Source: Nitrospirota bacterium | Lineage (GTDB): Bacteria > Nitrospirota > Thermodesulfovibrionia > Thermodesulfovibrionales > Dissulfurispiraceae | Length of the DNA: 37,881 bases | Direction of reading: 5' to 3' | NCBI GenBank assembly: GCA_023476565.1 | Contig: JAMCVZ010000034.1 | Span: forward strand, 1-37,881 | Shown: one piece after another, positions 7,946 to 16,365 of the stretch | Layout of the letters: each line of letters starts with the position of its first letter | Position numbering within the stretch: the first letter of the stretch is position 1 | The notes under the pieces: generated by a model | Seen by the model: the letters and a program-made list of their open reading frames with translations, nothing else | Told to the model about the DNA's origin: nothing | Database searches by the model: none | Position numbers and translations under genes: made by a program

Positions 7946-9091
7946 TTTGCTCTCGATAAAATAAAGCTTGCATTGGCGGTTCTGCTGGTCATATCGCTGC
8001 CGTTTTCCGAGTCATTAAAGCTTATATGCCTGTTTCTTCTTCTCTTTATTCTACTTATCCAGCTCCACAGGAGAGAGGTAACTATACATCTGTCAATTGC
8101 CCATTACGGCTTCATAGCGCTCCTCCTGTCCGCCTTGATAAGCAGCGCCTTTGCTGCACATCCGGCCAAGAGCATTAAAGGGGTCAGGGATGTACTTTAT
8201 TACACCATCCCTTTCTTCATAGCGTGCAGCATCACCGGCGAAAAGAGCATAAGGGCTATTCTCTGGGGTCTTTACGCCTCAACAACTGCTGCTGCCCTGT
8301 TCGGAATATTCCAGTCCCTTCAGATACACAGGGCGCTTGAGATACACGCCCTGGGAAACAGCAATTATACCGCTATGTACTTCATAATAGTCATCGCATC
8401 CATGATCGGGACAATTATCTTTTCGGACAGGGATTCAGGCATCTCAAAGGCAGCTATAAGCGTATCCGCTTCCATAGTCCTCGTTGCCGCAGTCATGACT
8501 GCGATGAGGACATCGTTTTTGGCCCTGTTCCTGTTCGTAGCGGTCCTGGCTTTCAAGAACTGGCGGCTCAAGTCGGTGAAAGTGTTTTCCCTTGTGCTTT
8601 TATTGTTGGTTACCGCTTCAGTGTACTCTTATAAGCCCATGTTCCTGAAACTGTTCATGACCCAGTCTCTTGTCAGCAGATCGTATATCTGGCAGCATGC
8701 GCTTACCCTGTTCCTGGAGCACCCGGCTACCGGCATCGGACTCAACCATTTTCAATACACATTTCCCGTTACCTACACGCCCGAGGCCGGCGCAAGCTAT
8801 TTTGATGCACACAACATTTATCTGCAGATTGCCTCTCAGGTCGGGCTCCCCGGGCTTTTTGCCCTTTTCCTGATAATATTCGGGTTCATGGCCGTCTATA
8901 GAAAAATCAGGACGGAATCGGGATTTCAAAAAGGCATACAATACAGCGCCCTCGGAGGCTTTCTGGTCACCTTTGTGGGCGGGATATTCGACACCACGCT
9001 CCATCACGAACATGCCATTGTATTCACTCTCCTGGCGGGCTTCATGTTCGGACTTTATCCCGGGAAGGGACAGTCTCGTGGCAACCCATAA
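7943..9091 (+). CDS. O-antigen ligase / polymerase family membrane protein
   Basis: About 382 residues from ATT 7943 (372 from TTG 7973). A polytopic inner-membrane protein with roughly ten to twelve hydrophobic segments. The large periplasmic loop, about residues 240-290, has YIWQHALTLFLEHPATGIGL and YFDAHNIYLQIASQVGLPGL, the Wzy_C/WaaL signature with the conserved His of DAHN. WaaL enzymes transfer undecaprenyl-linked O-polysaccharide to lipid A-core in the periplasm; Wzy polymerases share the fold, so polymerase activity is an alternative. ATT is preferred as start because the only good Shine-Dalgarno is correctly spaced from it, and the ten added residues form a plausible cytoplasmic lead before the first membrane helix. 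Confidence 0.8.
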   Translation: MFALDKIKLALAVLLVISLPFSESLKLICLFLLLFILLIQLHRREVTIHLSIAHYGFIALLLSALISSAFAAHPAKSIKGVRDVLYYTIPFFIACSITGEKSIRAILWGLYASTTAAALFGIFQSLQIHRALEIHALGNSNYTAMYFIIVIASMIGTIIFSDRDSGISKAAISVSASIVLVAAVMTAMRTSFLALFLFVAVLAFKNWRLKSVKVFSLVLLLLVTASVYSYKPMFLKLFMTQSLVSRSYIWQHALTLFLEHPATGIGLNHFQYTFPVTYTPEAGASYFDAHNIYLQIASQVGLPGLFALFLIIFGFMAVYRKIRTESGFQKGIQYSALGGFLVTFVGGIFDTTLHHEHAIVFTLLAGFMFGLYPGKGQSRGNP

Positions 9092-10496
9092 GGTAAGCAT
9101 CATAATCCTCAACTGGAACAAGCTTGAATATACAAAACAGTGCGTAACCTCAATAGAACACAACACCCGCTACCAGAACTATGAGATAGTCCTTTTCGAC
9201 AACGGCTCCACAGAAACCGGGACAAAAGAATATCTCTCCTCGCTCAAACATAAAGTCATCACAAATCCCGTGAATCTCGGCTTTGCGAGAGGCAATAACA
9301 GGGCCGCTGCCGCAGCAGCAGAAGGCGAATTGCTCCTGTTCCTGAACAACGATACGATTGTCCATGCAAACTGGCTTGAAGAAATGGTCGGAGTAATGCA
9401 GCGGGATCCGGATTGCGGGATCGCCGGCAGCAAACTTCTCTACCCTGACGGGACATTACAGCATATAGGCGTTATGTTCGATCATAAGGGAAACCGCTGC
9501 CATCCCTTCAAAAAGCGCCCGGCTAACATCCCCGAAGCTGCGGCAACAGGTGAATGCGAAGCGGTAACAGGCGCCTGCCTGCTCATCCGGAAGGACATCT
9601 TTGAAAGGGTCGGGGGGTTTGATGAGCAATATCTCCATGGCTCGGAAGATATCGATTTATGCCTCAAGGTAAGGAAGCTGGGGTTGAAGGTAATGTACTG
9701 TTCCGGCAGTGTTCTGACTCATTTTGAACAGGTATCGTTAAAAGTCAGGGGCAGCCGGTTTAAAAAAAGGACCACAAGGCAAAACAACAGGCTCTTCTTT
9801 AAAAAATGGGGTGATACGCTGGATGATTTCAGACTGCCCAACGACCTTTCCGGTCTGAAGCCCTATCATTATTACCACCATACCCGCTCTGAGCTGCTAA
9901 GGCTGATTCCTCCCGGGGCAAAATTCATACTGGACGTCGGCTGCAGCAGCGGCATGCTCGGCAAGACCCTTAAAGATTCGAACGATAATCTGACAGTATG
10001 GGGGATCGAGATAAACGGCGCCATTGCGCAGGAAGCGGAAAGACGTCTCGATAAAGTCTTTGTGAAGGACATTGAAAAAAGCGAGCCCCTGTTCAGCGAG
10101 CAGACCCTCTTCGACTGCATCATATTTGCCGACGTGCTTGAACATCTGAGGGATCCCTGGGCTGCGCTGCAGAGATTCAGCAAGCACCTCTCCCCCGGGG
10201 GCACGGTAGTATGCAGCATCCCCAACATCCAGCACTATAAGATCATAAAAGATCTCATCCTGGACAGATGGCTGTACAGGGCGGAAGGTATCCTGGACAG
10301 AGATCATGTGCGTTTCTTCTCTCTTGCCACTATAAAGAATATGTGCGCGGTATCCGGCTATAAGATCATTGCAATCGAAAGGAATGAAAAAGCAGGCACG
10401 CTTCTCAAGGTAGCGAACAGGCTGCTGTGCAACAAATTAGACAAATTCCTCACCCAGCAATACCTGATTATATGCGAGAGACGGGGAGCACGGTAA
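9078..10496 (+). CDS. GT2 glycosyltransferase fused to a SAM-dependent methyltransferase
   Basis: A 472-residue two-domain protein. Residues about 5-260 are a GT-A family 2 enzyme: VSIIILNWNKLEYTKQCVTS, the nucleotide-binding DNGS, LLFLNNDT (DxD-like metal site), GACLLIRKDIFERVGGFDE and SEDIDLCLKVRKLG, as in rhamnosyltransferase-like proteins. Residues about 285-470 are a class I methyltransferase: FILDVGCSSGMLGKTL (SAM-binding motif I), then IIFADVLEHLRDPW and LSPGGTVVCSIPN. The start is GTG 9078, overlapping the ligase stop, preceded by a purine-rich Shine-Dalgarno at 9062-9070; the in-frame extension to 8973 lies inside the ligase gene. It probably adds and O-methylates, or caps, a sugar of the O-antigen or core. 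Confidence 0.85.
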   Translation: MATHKVSIIILNWNKLEYTKQCVTSIEHNTRYQNYEIVLFDNGSTETGTKEYLSSLKHKVITNPVNLGFARGNNRAAAAAAEGELLLFLNNDTIVHANWLEEMVGVMQRDPDCGIAGSKLLYPDGTLQHIGVMFDHKGNRCHPFKKRPANIPEAAATGECEAVTGACLLIRKDIFERVGGFDEQYLHGSEDIDLCLKVRKLGLKVMYCSGSVLTHFEQVSLKVRGSRFKKRTTRQNNRLFFKKWGDTLDDFRLPNDLSGLKPYHYYHHTRSELLRLIPPGAKFILDVGCSSGMLGKTLKDSNDNLTVWGIEINGAIAQEAERRLDKVFVKDIEKSEPLFSEQTLFDCIIFADVLEHLRDPWAALQRFSKHLSPGGTVVCSIPNIQHYKIIKDLILDRWLYRAEGILDRDHVRFFSLATIKNMCAVSGYKIIAIERNEKAGTLLKVANRLLCNKLDKFLTQQYLIICERRGAR

Positions 10497-11419
10497 TGCT
10501 CGGCTTTCTCAAAGCGCTCAGGGGAAACGAACTCGACCAGTTGCTGAGGAAAGCGGCAAAGAGCGGCAAAAAAACATTCCTTGTCGCATGGAACAGGGGG
10601 CTCGGGGATATAGCCCTTGGCCTCTATGCATTGGTCTGGAGGATAAAGGAATTTATACCGGATGCGCAGATAGACTTTCTTACACGGAAAGAACTCGAAG
10701 AGCCGTTCCGCCTGCTTGAGGGCACCGGGGTTATTGCTGTGCCGTGGTGGGAGCGGGGGATGCAGCTCGACATGGAAGATACGCTCAGGCGGCTACATTT
10801 GCGCAGGGACAGTTACGATATCGTTCTTGAAAAGATCAATCCCACAAAATGGCTTTCGTGGCAGAGAGGAAAGCTCACTCCGAAATTGAGATGGAAAGAT
10901 GAGTACGATGCGTTCAGCAGGCGTTTTAATATTTATGATTCATCCCTGCTTTATATCGGCGCCCATGTAAGTACCGAGACCGGGCAGTTTTACGGATACA
11001 AGAAAGATTGGCCGGCGGATAACTGGAGAACGCTCTTCGGGAGGCTTTCGGAAAACAGAAATGTGAGAATAATTCTCTTCGGCATCCATAAAACAGAGCC
11101 CTTCGATCTGCCTTCAGTTATAGACCTCAGGGGAGAGACCGGCTTTCTGGAAACGCTGTCCATAATAAAAAACTGCTGTAATGTGCTCATTGCTCCTGAT
11201 GGAGGCATTCTGTCAATGGCATATTACCTCGATGTGCTCTTTCCCATCACCGTTGTATCGTTATGGGCGGACCCGAACCAGGGGGTGCTCAAGCAGGCAG
11301 TGCCGTCGCCCAATACCGGGCTCAAGCATATCCCGCTGATCGGCACGGATAACGATATTTCGAAAATAAGCGTGGATTCCGTTCTCCGCATCCTTGATAC
11401 GGAAAAAGTCCTCCTCTAA
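10496..11419 (+). CDS. GT9-like glycosyltransferase, divergent
   Basis: A 307-residue protein with GT9-like organisation. N-terminal FLVAWNRGLGDIALGLYALV resembles the R-x-G-D signature of heptosyltransferases. The C-terminal APDGGILSMAYYLDVLFPIT occupies the place of the D-x-G-x-x-H donor motif, but the His is replaced and the FGPT loop is absent. The start is ATG 10496, overlapping the previous stop by one base (TAATG), with GGGGAG seven bases upstream; an in-frame extension to 10427 lies inside the previous gene. It is the last gene of the LPS cluster. The divergence suggests an altered donor or a non-heptose sugar; loss of activity cannot be excluded. Confidence 0.7.
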   Translation: MLGFLKALRGNELDQLLRKAAKSGKKTFLVAWNRGLGDIALGLYALVWRIKEFIPDAQIDFLTRKELEEPFRLLEGTGVIAVPWWERGMQLDMEDTLRRLHLRRDSYDIVLEKINPTKWLSWQRGKLTPKLRWKDEYDAFSRRFNIYDSSLLYIGAHVSTETGQFYGYKKDWPADNWRTLFGRLSENRNVRIILFGIHKTEPFDLPSVIDLRGETGFLETLSIIKNCCNVLIAPDGGILSMAYYLDVLFPITVVSLWADPNQGVLKQAVPSPNTGLKHIPLIGTDNDISKISVDSVLRILDTEKVLL

Positions 11420-11449
11420 TTTACACCCCCCTTATTTTCATGTTACGAT
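11420..11449 (+). promoter_or_regulatory. Candidate promoter of the MntA/HepT module
   Basis: TTTACA at 11420-11425 and TACGAT at 11444-11449 are separated by 18 bases. The start would fall at about 11456, the first base of the antitoxin ATG, which lacks a Shine-Dalgarno. A small palindrome GTTA-CGA-TAAC overlaps the -10 box and could be an operator. Confidence 0.4.
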
Positions 11450-11455
11450 AACCAT

Positions 11456-11854
11456 ATGAAAACTGTTGGAAATGTAACCATGCTGGACAGATTGATACGA
11501 AAGGCCTCGGCCGATAACGACGTGCTTGCAGTGATCCTGTTCGGCAGTGCAGCGAGAAACGAGACAACTTCTTTATCGGATAAGGATATATGCATCGTCC
11601 TCTTGCCGAAAGCATATGAATCCACTGCCCTGTCTCACAAAAAACTGGAGTATCTTTCAGAGTATGATTTCGATATACACGTTTACCAGCAACTTCCCAT
11701 ATATATCAAACACAGAGTGATTAAAGAGGGAAGGGTCCTGTTCTGTAGAGATGAAGATGCGCTCTACAAACTCGTGTTCCGAACAATCGAGGAATTTGAG
11801 GACTACAAATACTTTTATGAGGACTACCTGGAGAAAGTGGCAGATGCTCGATAA
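11456..11854 (+). CDS. mntA: MntA-like minimal nucleotidyltransferase antitoxin
   Basis: A 132-residue minimal nucleotidyltransferase. The defining GS-x10-D-x-D motif is intact (GSAARNETTSLSDKD), and the third acidic residue is supplied by YDFDIHVY. In characterised MntA/HepT (type VII) systems the antitoxin transfers AMP groups from ATP onto a tyrosine of the HEPN toxin and so inactivates it. The HEPN partner follows immediately with an 11-base overlap. The ATG at 11456 has no Shine-Dalgarno and lies one helical turn after the promoter, so a leaderless message is likely. A second in-frame ATG at 11480 is an alternative start that would still keep the catalytic core. Confidence 0.85.
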   Translation: MKTVGNVTMLDRLIRKASADNDVLAVILFGSAARNETTSLSDKDICIVLLPKAYESTALSHKKLEYLSEYDFDIHVYQQLPIYIKHRVIKEGRVLFCRDEDALYKLVFRTIEEFEDYKYFYEDYLEKVADAR

Positions 11855-12260
11855 GCAACGCGTACTCGTCAAGATAGACGAATTAGAGGGATATCTTAAA
11901 GAGCTTAAAAGCATTCTCCCCAAAGATTATGACGAGTATCTCTCATCGATTGAGAAACGGAGGGCATGTGAGCGGCTTTTGCAGGTTTCAGTGGAATGCG
12001 CAGTCGATATTTGCGGGTTTTTCATATCAGGGTTGCAGTTAGGACTCCCTGCAGAAGAAAGCGATATATTTGAGAAGCTCTTTCAAAATAAAATCATTTC
12101 AGCAGGGGTGAGGGATATCCTTAAGTCGATGAAGGGATTTCGAAACATCATAGTACATGATTATGCGGGAATAGATAATGCTATCGTTTATGAGATAGCA
12201 ACCACGCGATTAACTGATTTTGAAAGGTTCATCAGGGAAATACTGAATGCGCTACGGTGA
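11844..12260 (+). CDS. hepT: HepT-like HEPN ribonuclease toxin (DUF86)
   Basis: A 138-residue all-helical HEPN protein. The catalytic R-x4-H-x-Y motif, RNIIVHDY, is intact near residue 103. The Arg and His form the RNase site and the Tyr is the known AMPylation target of MntA. Upstream helices contain [18 protein letters not shown], typical of DUF86. I start at ATG 11844, inside the 3' end of mntA, rather than at an in-frame ATG at 11751 that would add 31 residues read from within mntA. The toxin's 3' end overlaps queF by 14 bases, so toxin and queF are probably on one transcript, an unusual arrangement. Confidence 0.85.
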   Translation: MLDKQRVLVKIDELEGYLKELKSILPKDYDEYLSSIEKRRACERLLQVSVECAVDICGFFISGLQLGLPAEESDIFEKLFQNKIISAGVRDILKSMKGFRNIIVHDYAGIDNAIVYEIATTRLTDFERFIREILNALR

Positions 12261-12615
12261 AAAGAAAATAAAAGAGACGGCACTGGAGATATGGGACAAC
12301 CCGTATCCGGAACGGGATTACGATATCAATATCACATTCCCTGAATTTACCTGCCTGTGTCCCCGGTCAGGCTATCCTGATTTTGCGGCCATCAGTATTA
12401 ATTATGTACCCGCCAAAAAAATTGTAGAACTGAAGTCATTGAAGCTCTACCTTAATTCATTCAGGGATGTGCATATATCCCATGAGGAATCGACGAACAG
12501 GATATACGAGGAACTGGAGCGTATTTTAAAACCGCGATTCATCGAGGTTATCGGGGATTTCAATCCGCGGGGGAACGTAAAAACGGTTATACGGGTTGCG
12601 TCAAAGCGCCCTTAG
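12247..12615 (+). CDS. queF: NADPH-dependent 7-cyano-7-deazaguanine reductase (QueF, short form)
   Basis: A 122-residue type I (unimodular) QueF, which reduces preQ0 to preQ1 in queuosine synthesis. [13 protein letters not shown] carries the nucleophilic Cys38 and general-acid Asp45, seven residues apart as in the Bacillus subtilis enzyme. [16 protein letters not shown] is the QueF family motif with substrate-binding Glu and the NADPH-contacting basic residues. ATG 12247 is within the hepT 3' end. Its last 29 bases overlap the 3' end of trpF on the other strand. No other queuosine gene is in the window. Length and all motifs agree with the family. Confidence 0.93.
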   Translation: MRYGEKKIKETALEIWDNPYPERDYDINITFPEFTCLCPRSGYPDFAAISINYVPAKKIVELKSLKLYLNSFRDVHISHEESTNRIYEELERILKPRFIEVIGDFNPRGNVKTVIRVASKRP

Positions 12616-13210
12616 CCCTTTCGATAAACAGCCGCATCTTCTTCAGGTCCTTCTTTCCTTTCTCCTCCTCTATACCGCTGCAGATATCAACTGCATAGGG
12701 CCTGACCCATTTGATCGCCTTTTCAACATTGTCCGGATTAAGGCCGCCCGAAAGGATGATCCTGCCGAATCTCTTTGCCTCCACCGCAATGTCCCAATTG
12801 AATATCTGTCCTGTTCCCCCGAACTGCTCAGGAGAATACGTGTCCAGAAGGAATGACGATACCCTGAACGCCTCGAGCGGTTTCAGATCCGTAAAATGCC
12901 TTACTCTGAGCGCTTTTATGACCCTGTGCCAGACCGTGCATGTTTCAGAGGGCTCATCACCGTGCAGTTGGAGAATATTGACACCGGCGAACTCCATGAT
13001 CTCTTTCATTCTGGCCTGCTCCTCGTTGACAAAAACTCCTATTGTTGTAATGAACGGGGGCAGATAAGAAATGATTTCCCTGGCCCTCTCGGCCGTTACA
13101 TATCTCGGGCTCTTCTCGAAAAATATGAATCCAAGGGCATCTGCACCATAATCAACCGCTGCCAGCGCATCTTCAATATTTGTTATCCCACAGATCTTTA
13201 CTTTAATCAT
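12587..13210 (-). CDS. trpF: Phosphoribosylanthranilate isomerase
   Basis: A 207-residue TIM-barrel enzyme converting N-(5'-phosphoribosyl)anthranilate to CdRP in tryptophan synthesis. [16 protein letters not shown] has the catalytic Cys of [47 protein letters not shown] (catalytic Asp) and [11 protein letters not shown] are all family motifs, the last binding phosphate. Full length. It is encoded opposite trpBA, with which it shares a roughly 215-base divergent region, an unusual split of the trp genes. Its 3' end overlaps queF tail-to-tail. Confidence 0.95.
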   Translation of the reverse strand: MIKVKICGITNIEDALAAVDYGADALGFIFFEKSPRYVTAERAREIISYLPPFITTIGVFVNEEQARMKEIMEFAGVNILQLHGDEPSETCTVWHRVIKALRVRHFTDLKPLEAFRVSSFLLDTYSPEQFGGTGQIFNWDIAVEAKRFGRIILSGGLNPDNVEKAIKWVRPYAVDICSGIEEEKGKKDLKKMRLFIERAKGALTQPV

Positions 13211-13236
13211 AGTTAACCTTATGCATTCATATACAA

Positions 13237-13353
13237 TTATATCACGGGCAGCCTGGCGAGCGGTTCTTTTACCGCCTCATCAGGATATTCGTAATCAACG
13301 AGCTTCCCGGACATATAATCCTCACCCCAAGCACGGCCATTATATCTCAACAT
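13237..13353 (-). CDS. Possible 38-residue small protein between trpF and trpB
   Basis: An ATG at 13353 opens a 38-codon frame beginning MLRYNGRAWGEDYMSGKLV and ending RLPVI. The composition looks protein-like (well-spread acidic, basic and aromatic residues) rather than random. I do not recognise a family. There is no clear Shine-Dalgarno, and the frame could be a shadow of the divergent promoter region. It could alternatively be a trp leader-type or decayed element; it has no tryptophan run (one Trp only). Confidence 0.3.
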   Translation of the reverse strand: MLRYNGRAWGEDYMSGKLVDYEYPDEAVKEPLARLPVI

Positions 13354-13368
13354 AATCTGTGATATAAT
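13340..13368 (+). promoter_or_regulatory. Weak candidate promoter for trpBA
   Basis: A perfect TATAAT at 13363-13368 has only a poor -35 match (TTATAT at 13340-13345, 17-base spacer). Placed about 57 bases before the trpB start. No clear attenuator or Trp-box array is visible. Confidence 0.3.
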
Positions 13369-13413
13369 ACCAAATCCTGAAAAAATTGCGCAGGATAATT
13401 GGAAATTCCCTGT

Positions 13414-13427
13414 GGAGGACCACAATT
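13414..13427 (+). promoter_or_regulatory. Strong Shine-Dalgarno preceding an ATT start
   Basis: GGAGG at 13414-13418 is six bases upstream of ATT 13425, in frame with trpB. Homologous TrpB proteins begin right there (M-K-K-L-P-D-like). The nearest canonical in-frame start, TTG 13386, has no Shine-Dalgarno and lies 13 codons upstream. Confidence 0.65.
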
Positions 13428-14621
13428 AAAAAACTGCCGGATAAAAAGGGGTATTTCGGGCACTACGGCGGCAGATTTGCCCCCGAGACCCTCATGTCCG
13501 CTTTGCATGAGCTCGAAAGGGCCTACATGCAGGCGAAAACGGATAAATCGTTCCAGGAAGAACTGAAACATTTACAGGCCACCTATATCGGAAGGCCTAC
13601 GCCCCTGTACTTTGCAAAGCGGCTTACGGAAAAACTCGGCGGCGCGAAGATATATTTGAAACGCGAGGACCTGGCCCACACCGGGGCGCATAAGATTAAC
13701 AACGCCCTCGGGCAGTCGCTCCTTGCAAAGCGGATGGGCAAAGAGAGATTGACAGCGGAGACCGGCGCCGGGCAGCATGGCGTTGCCACAGCCACAGGGG
13801 CCGCGCTGGCCGGGCTCGCCTGTGAGATATATATGGGCTCCGTAGATGTGCAGCGCCAGGCATTGAATGTCTTCAGGATGAAGCTGCTCGGGGCGGAGGT
13901 CAGAGAGGTGGACATCGGCTCTAAAACGCTTAAGGATGCGATAAACGAGGCCATGCGGGATTGGACGGCAAACGTCAGGACTACCCATTATGTGTTGGGG
14001 ACTGTTTTCGGCCCGCATCCTTTTCCGATGATCGTAAGGGATTTCCAGTCGATAATCGGCAAAGAGGCCAAAGGGCAGGTCACCAAAGCAGAGGGCAGGC
14101 TGCCTGACTACTTGATCGCCTGTGTCGGCGGCGGCAGCAATGCGATGGGTCTGTTCAACGAATTCCTTGATAAAGATATACGGATGATCGGCGTAGAGGC
14201 AGGGGGAAAAGGCATTGAGACAGGAGAGCATGCCGCTCGGTTCGCCGGGGGCTCCATCGGCATTCTCCAGGGGTGCAAGACTTATCTGCTTCAGGACGAC
14301 GACGGGAACGTCCTCGATACGCATTCGGTCTCTGCAGGGCTCGATTACGCCTCAGTAGGTCCTGAGCACTCCTTTCTTAAAGATTCGGGCAGGATCCGGT
14401 ATACCTATGCCACCGATGATGAGGCTTTGTCGGCATTCGAAATACTTTCAAAGACCGAAGGCATAATTCCCGCACTTGAATCGGCGCATGCCCTCGCAGA
14501 GGCCGTAAAACTCGCGCCCGGACTGTCCCGCGATAAAATCATGATCGTCAACCTCTCGGGCCGCGGGGACAAAGATGTGCAGCAGGTGGCGAAGATCAAG
14601 GGAGTAAACCTCTCCGATTAA
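13425..14621 (+). CDS. trpB: Tryptophan synthase beta chain, probable ATT start
   Basis: A 398-residue PLP enzyme that condenses indole and serine to tryptophan. [17 protein letters not shown] is the TrpB N-terminal signature. [18 protein letters not shown] carries the PLP lysine, [15 protein letters not shown] the catalytic Glu, and [15 protein letters not shown] the phosphate-binding glycine loop. The protein from ATT 13425 reads (M)[11 protein letters not shown], exactly the length expected for TrpB1. Starting at TTG 13386 would add 13 unrelated residues and ignore a good Shine-Dalgarno. It is followed after four bases by trpA; the two subunits form the alpha2-beta2 complex that channels indole. 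Confidence 0.95.
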   Translation: MKKLPDKKGYFGHYGGRFAPETLMSALHELERAYMQAKTDKSFQEELKHLQATYIGRPTPLYFAKRLTEKLGGAKIYLKREDLAHTGAHKINNALGQSLLAKRMGKERLTAETGAGQHGVATATGAALAGLACEIYMGSVDVQRQALNVFRMKLLGAEVREVDIGSKTLKDAINEAMRDWTANVRTTHYVLGTVFGPHPFPMIVRDFQSIIGKEAKGQVTKAEGRLPDYLIACVGGGSNAMGLFNEFLDKDIRMIGVEAGGKGIETGEHAARFAGGSIGILQGCKTYLLQDDDGNVLDTHSVSAGLDYASVGPEHSFLKDSGRIRYTYATDDEALSAFEILSKTEGIIPALESAHALAEAVKLAPGLSRDKIMIVNLSGRGDKDVQQVAKIKGVNLSD

Positions 14622-14625
14622 AATT

Positions 14626-15432
14626 ATGAAAAAGACAAAAATTGCCATTACACTCGAAAAACTGAAAGAGCAGAGCAAGAAGGCCTTCATTCCCTACATC
14701 ATGGCCGGGGACCCGGATATTGAAACAACCATAGAGCGGGTCATGCTCCTCGAAAAGTGCGGCGCCGATATTATAGAACTGGGCATCCCGTTTTCTGATC
14801 CCCTTGCAGACGGCCCGACGATACAGCAGGCCGCGGGGAGGGCGTTGAAGTCAGGCACTACGCTCAGGAAAGTAATCGCAGCCGTGCGGGGATTGAGGCA
14901 TCATACCCGGATACCGATAATTCTGATGACCTACTATAACCCTGTTTTCAAATACGGGGAAGAGCTTTTTGTAAAGGATGCAATCGAAGCCGGCGTAGAC
15001 GGAGTCATCATCCCCGACCTTCCGCCCGAAGAGGCAGGGAGCTTTATAAAATTATCCAGGCCGTCCGGACCCGGAAGCGGCCTTGATACCATATTCCTGG
15101 TTGCGCCGACATCAACTGAAGCCCGGATAAAGAGCATAGTATCGGCATGCAGAGGTTTTGTATATTATGTCTCGATAACGGGGATCACCGGGTCAAAGCT
15201 CTCAATCGATGAAGCATTCAGAAAGCATATCGATACAGTTAAACAATTGGCAAAAAAACCCGTAGCCGTCGGTTTCGGGGTCTCGACTCCCGGGGAGGCG
15301 CAGACGGTCGGACGCCTTGCCGACGGTGTTATTGTCGGGAGCGCGATAGTAAAAAAGTTTCACGAGGAACCCGGGAATGCAGAGGGTTTCATCAAAGACC
15401 TGAGGGAGGCAATAAACAGCAGTAATCAGTAA
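14626..15432 (+). CDS. trpA: Tryptophan synthase alpha chain
   Basis: A 268-residue TIM barrel converting indole-3-glycerol phosphate to indole and GAP, in complex with TrpB. IIELGIPFSDPLADGPTIQ contains both catalytic acids (Glu of ELG, Asp of PLAD). YYVSITGITGSKL and VGFGVSTPGEA form the phosphate site. A short glycine/proline-rich stretch (RPSGPGSGLD) enlarges a loop between strand 5 and strand 6. The last residues, SSNQ, and the stop codon come from a repeat element that begins at the 3' end of the gene, so the original C-terminus appears to have been replaced. Four bases separate it from trpB. Confidence 0.95.
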   Translation: MKKTKIAITLEKLKEQSKKAFIPYIMAGDPDIETTIERVMLLEKCGADIIELGIPFSDPLADGPTIQQAAGRALKSGTTLRKVIAAVRGLRHHTRIPIILMTYYNPVFKYGEELFVKDAIEAGVDGVIIPDLPPEEAGSFIKLSRPSGPGSGLDTIFLVAPTSTEARIKSIVSACRGFVYYVSITGITGSKLSIDEAFRKHIDTVKQLAKKPVAVGFGVSTPGEAQTVGRLADGVIVGSAIVKKFHEEPGNAEGFIKDLREAINSSNQ

Positions 15433-15513
15433 ACAGTAACGCGTGATCAGTGAAAGGAAAGTTTCCTTAATTCTTTCTACTGATTACTGATTACCGATTA
15501 CTCGTCACGAATT
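15421..15513. repeat. Imperfect palindromic repeat between trpA and accD
   Basis: About 93 bases of a large imperfect inverted repeat. The left arm is made of units like AGTAATCAGTAAACAGTAAC, the right arm of TACTGATTACTGATTACCG, around a GGAAAGTTTCC centre. It covers the trpA stop and abuts the accD ATG, leaving accD without an obvious Shine-Dalgarno. Related repeats recur inside folC and lptD. Confidence 0.7.
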
Positions 15514-16365
15514 ATGGCCTGGTTCAAAAGAATAAAAGAAGTAAAGTCGGAAAAGAGAGTAAAGATACCCGAAGGGCTGTGGGTCAAATGCGACAGTTGC
15601 AAGGAGATCATCTACAAGAAAGAGATAGAAAAAAACCTCCAGGTATGCCCCAAATGCAATTACCACTTCAGAATAAGCGCCCTTGAGCGGATTCATTTCA
15701 TAGCTGATGAGGAGAGCTTCATTGAAATAGACGGCGAATTGGCCACAAACGATCCCCTCGACTTCAAGGATTCGATTCCCTACAAGGAAAGGCTTGCGGA
15801 TAATATAAAAAAGAGCGCCCTGAGAGAGGCCGCCATCTACGGGGATGCATCAATAGGCGGCAAGCCGGTTGTCCTCGCTATAATGGATTTTTCATTTATG
15901 GGGGGAAGCATGGGATCGATAGTCGGCGAGAAAATAGCACGGGCCGCCGAGAGAGCGCTGGAGATGAAAATCCCCCTGATTACCGTTTCCTCATCCGGTG
16001 GGGCGAGGATGCAGGAGGGCATGTTCTCTTTGATGCAGATGGCAAAAGTGTCCTCGGCGATTGCAAAATTAAAAGAGACGGACGTCCTGTATATATCAAT
16101 GCTTGCAGACCCCACTTTCGGCGGGGTAACCGCAAGCTTTGCCATGCTTGGGGACATAATAATCGCCGAACCCAAGAGTCTCATAGGATTTGCGGGCCCA
16201 CGGGTAATTGAGCAGACTATAAAGCAGCAATTGCCCGAGAACTTCCAGAGGGCCGAGTTCCTTCTCGAACACGGCATGATAGATCTCGTTGTCGAGAGGA
16301 AAGAGTTAAAAGACACCATACATACATTGATCGAACATTTTATGCCGGCATCGTTTGAGTCATGA
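15514..16365 (+). CDS. accD: Acetyl-CoA carboxylase carboxyltransferase subunit beta
   Basis: A 283-residue crotonase-fold subunit that, with AccA, transfers CO2 from biotin to acetyl-CoA to make malonyl-CoA. The N-terminal four-cysteine zinc ribbon (CDSC then CPKC) is intact at about residues 28-50. The catalytic core includes SSGGARMQEGMFSLMQMAK and DPTFGGVTASFAMLGDIIIA. Full length. The ATG at 15514 directly follows the palindromic repeat, with no Shine-Dalgarno in reach, so expression may depend on coupling or have been altered by the repeat. It overlaps folC by four bases (ATGA), a common accD-folC pairing. Confidence 0.95.
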   Translation: MAWFKRIKEVKSEKRVKIPEGLWVKCDSCKEIIYKKEIEKNLQVCPKCNYHFRISALERIHFIADEESFIEIDGELATNDPLDFKDSIPYKERLADNIKKSALREAAIYGDASIGGKPVVLAIMDFSFMGGSMGSIVGEKIARAAERALEMKIPLITVSSSGGARMQEGMFSLMQMAKVSSAIAKLKETDVLYISMLADPTFGGVTASFAMLGDIIIAEPKSLIGFAGPRVIEQTIKQQLPENFQRAEFLLEHGMIDLVVERKELKDTIHTLIEHFMPASFES

